This document shows, piece by piece, positions 62,821 to 64,000 of a stretch of 64,000 bases of DNA. The DNA is from Alistipes sp. Lineage in GTDB: Bacteria > Bacteroidota > Bacteroidia > Bacteroidales > Rikenellaceae. A program made the position numbers and the translations under genes. Where the stretch lies: contig JAFQAN010000005.1 in assembly GCA_017416915.1 (NCBI GenBank), positions 1-64,000 of the forward strand, given 5' to 3'. Below the pieces are notes generated by a model. That model did no database searches and was not told the origin of the DNA. It saw only the letters and a list, made by a program, of their open reading frames with translations. Within the stretch, counting starts at the first letter, position 1; each line of letters begins with the position of its first letter.

Positions 62821-64000
62821 ATGCGCAAAGTTATAAAAATATTGGCAAAGGTGCTATCAACAATCATCTTGTTGTTGATATTTTTGCCCATTTTCGTAAC
62901 TTTGCTCCTCAGCGTCGATAGCATCCAAAACTATGTCGTGGATAGGGCTACGGCGGTCATCAGCGAAAAGCTCGAAACAGAGGTCTCGATAGGTCGTATC
63001 GACTTGGACCTCTTCTCGCGCGTACGTGTGCAGGACTTCTACGTCGAGGATTACGAACAAGATACGTTGCTCTATGTGCGCGAGGCTAAGGCTCTCTTCA
63101 CAAGTTTTAATATCAAGCGTACGGGACTCTGCATATCGGATGCCGAGGCAACGGGTGCCGAGCTGCACATCCGCGAGATGAAAAATGGCGAGATAAACAT
63201 CCGTCCTATCGTGCAACGTCTGACCAACCCAAACGGAAAGGGTCAGTTTAGGCTATATATCGACCATATCCACGCCTACGATATGCGCTTTACGTATGAG
63301 CGCCAGCAGCATCGCGACCCCGAGTACGGCGTAGATTATTCGGATATGGATATTCGCAATATCAACGCCTGCCTCAAAGACTTTGCCGTAGTTAAGAGCA
63401 AGGTGTGGGGCGATATTGTGGAGCTGTCGGCAGAGGAGAAGAGCGGCTTTAAGCTCGACGACTTCACAGGATACTTCTTTGTGGATAAGGGTGTCATACG
63501 CTTCGATAATGTGGTGGCACGTACCGAGCAGTCGCAAGTATATCTGCCCGAGATGAGTATCGAGGGTGGTAGCTGGGAGTGTTATAAGCACTACATCGAC
63601 GATGTGCGTATGGTGGGTAGTGTGGAGCGCACAACGCTCTCGACCGACGATATTGGCTACTTTGCCCCAGGGCTACGCGATTGGCATACTACCGTCGGCG
63701 ATGTGTCGCTAACGTTCGATGGTGTGGTGCGCGACTTTACGGGCGAACTTATAAATGCCAATATCGGCAATAGTAGCTATGCTGCGGCAGATGTGCATAT
63801 CACGGGTCTTCCCGAGTGGCGTACGGCAAACTATGTCGTGGGCGTCAAAAAACTACACCTTACCGCGGGCGACGCAAACGAGATTGTGGCAAACGTAACG
63901 AAACGACAGCTCCCTGCGGGGGTACAACGCATCGTTGAGCGTGTGGCGTGGACGGATGTTCGCGCGACGTTTGGTGGAAAGTTGGATAGCTTCCGTGTGG
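62821..64000 (+). CDS. TamB/AsmA-like envelope protein (cut by window end)
   Basis: About 393 residues visible. An N-terminal membrane anchor (VLSTIILLLIFLPIFVTLLL) is followed by an AsmA-type start (QNYVVDRATAVISEKLETEV, IGRIDLDLFSRVRVQDFYVE) and long beta-rich repeats (for example LRDWHTTVGDVSLTFDGVV). TamB-like proteins bridge the periplasm and carry lipids or help outer-membrane assembly. The C-terminal DUF490 part, which would settle the family, lies outside the window. The region reads without stop to the edge. Confidence 0.82.
   Translation, partial: MRKVIKILAKVLSTIILLLIFLPIFVTLLLSVDSIQNYVVDRATAVISEKLETEVSIGRIDLDLFSRVRVQDFYVEDYEQDTLLYVREAKALFTSFNIKRTGLCISDAEATGAELHIREMKNGEINIRPIVQRLTNPNGKGQFRLYIDHIHAYDMRFTYERQQHRDPEYGVDYSDMDIRNINACLKDFAVVKSKVWGDIVELSAEEKSGFKLDDFTGYFFVDKGVIRFDNVVARTEQSQVYLPEMSIEGGSWECYKHYIDDVRMVGSVERTTLSTDDIGYFAPGLRDWHTTVGDVSLTFDGVVRDFTGELINANIGNSSYAAADVHITGLPEWRTANYVVGVKKLHLTAGDANEIVANVTKRQLPAGVQRIVERVAWTDVRATFGGKLDSFRV

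Overview
The window looks like chromosomal DNA of a gut-type member of the Bacteroidota (order Bacteroidales, perhaps near Rikenellaceae/Alistipes; the genus is inference). The evidence is: many promoters with the Bacteroidota -7 box TAnnTTTG; families typical of the phylum (BACON lipoproteins, C10 peptidase, PepSY-like small secreted proteins, DUF3078, BspA-type leucine-rich repeats, an rSAM/lipoprotein pair); and an mreBCD-mrdA-rodA operon. Codon use in the core genes strongly favours TCG for Ser and GAG for Glu. The only two tRNA genes here are tRNA-Ser(CGA) and tRNA-Glu(CTC), which read exactly those codons.

Layout. 0-1.8 kb: truncated foreign-looking membrane AraC-type regulator, about 0.9 kb without genes, a tRNA-associated structured element (unit 1) and tRNA-Ser. 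1.9-4.3 kb: pgi, broken by an in-frame TAG, and gpsA. 4.6-13 kb: elongasome operon mreB-mreC-mreD-mrdA-rodA, then surE and a two-component pair. 13-21 kb: radical SAM/lipoprotein pair, cold-shock protein, YeiH-type transporter, porin, SLOG protein, YtxH protein, mntP, nfo, DUF3078 protein. 21.3-21.6 kb: tandem cruciform-forming elements. 21.8-29.7 kb: CtpA-type protease, OmpR-type two-component system, two PepSY-like proteins, BACON lipoprotein coupled to a C10 peptidase. 29.8-36.6 kb: two paralogous secreted coiled-coil/TPR proteins, then tig-clpP-clpX. 36.7-38.8 kb: lipoprotein, rplS with a long leader, and an unidentified structured RNA candidate.

39-44.1 kb holds an AT-richer four-gene module: a four-helix membrane protein, a P-loop GTPase, and two single-pass coiled-coil proteins with related N-terminal domains. 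It ends beside tRNA-Glu and a second copy of the tRNA-associated element (unit 2). I see this as the best candidate for an undescribed system; a role in conflict or envelope sensing is inference. 44.8-49.5 kb: secreted proteins, a regulator-like protein next to a Ser/Thr kinase, and a DegP-type protease. 49.7-56.5 kb: [FeFe] hydrogenase with its complete maturation set (hydE, hydG, hydF), followed on the same strand by hpt, queE and a DivIC/FtsB-like gene; the hydrogenase leader is almost entirely a 17-bp tandem repeat. 56.6-64 kb: giant BspA-type lipoprotein, PepSY-like protein, YhcC-type radical SAM protein, tsaD, and the start of a TamB-like gene cut by the window end.

The most unusual signals are: (i) two tRNA-3'-end-duplicating structured elements with compensatory changes, each with its own terminator and each bordering foreign-looking DNA; (ii) the pgi amber codon with an intact reading frame beyond it; (iii) the GTPase/membrane module; (iv) the paired cruciform elements at 21.3 kb.
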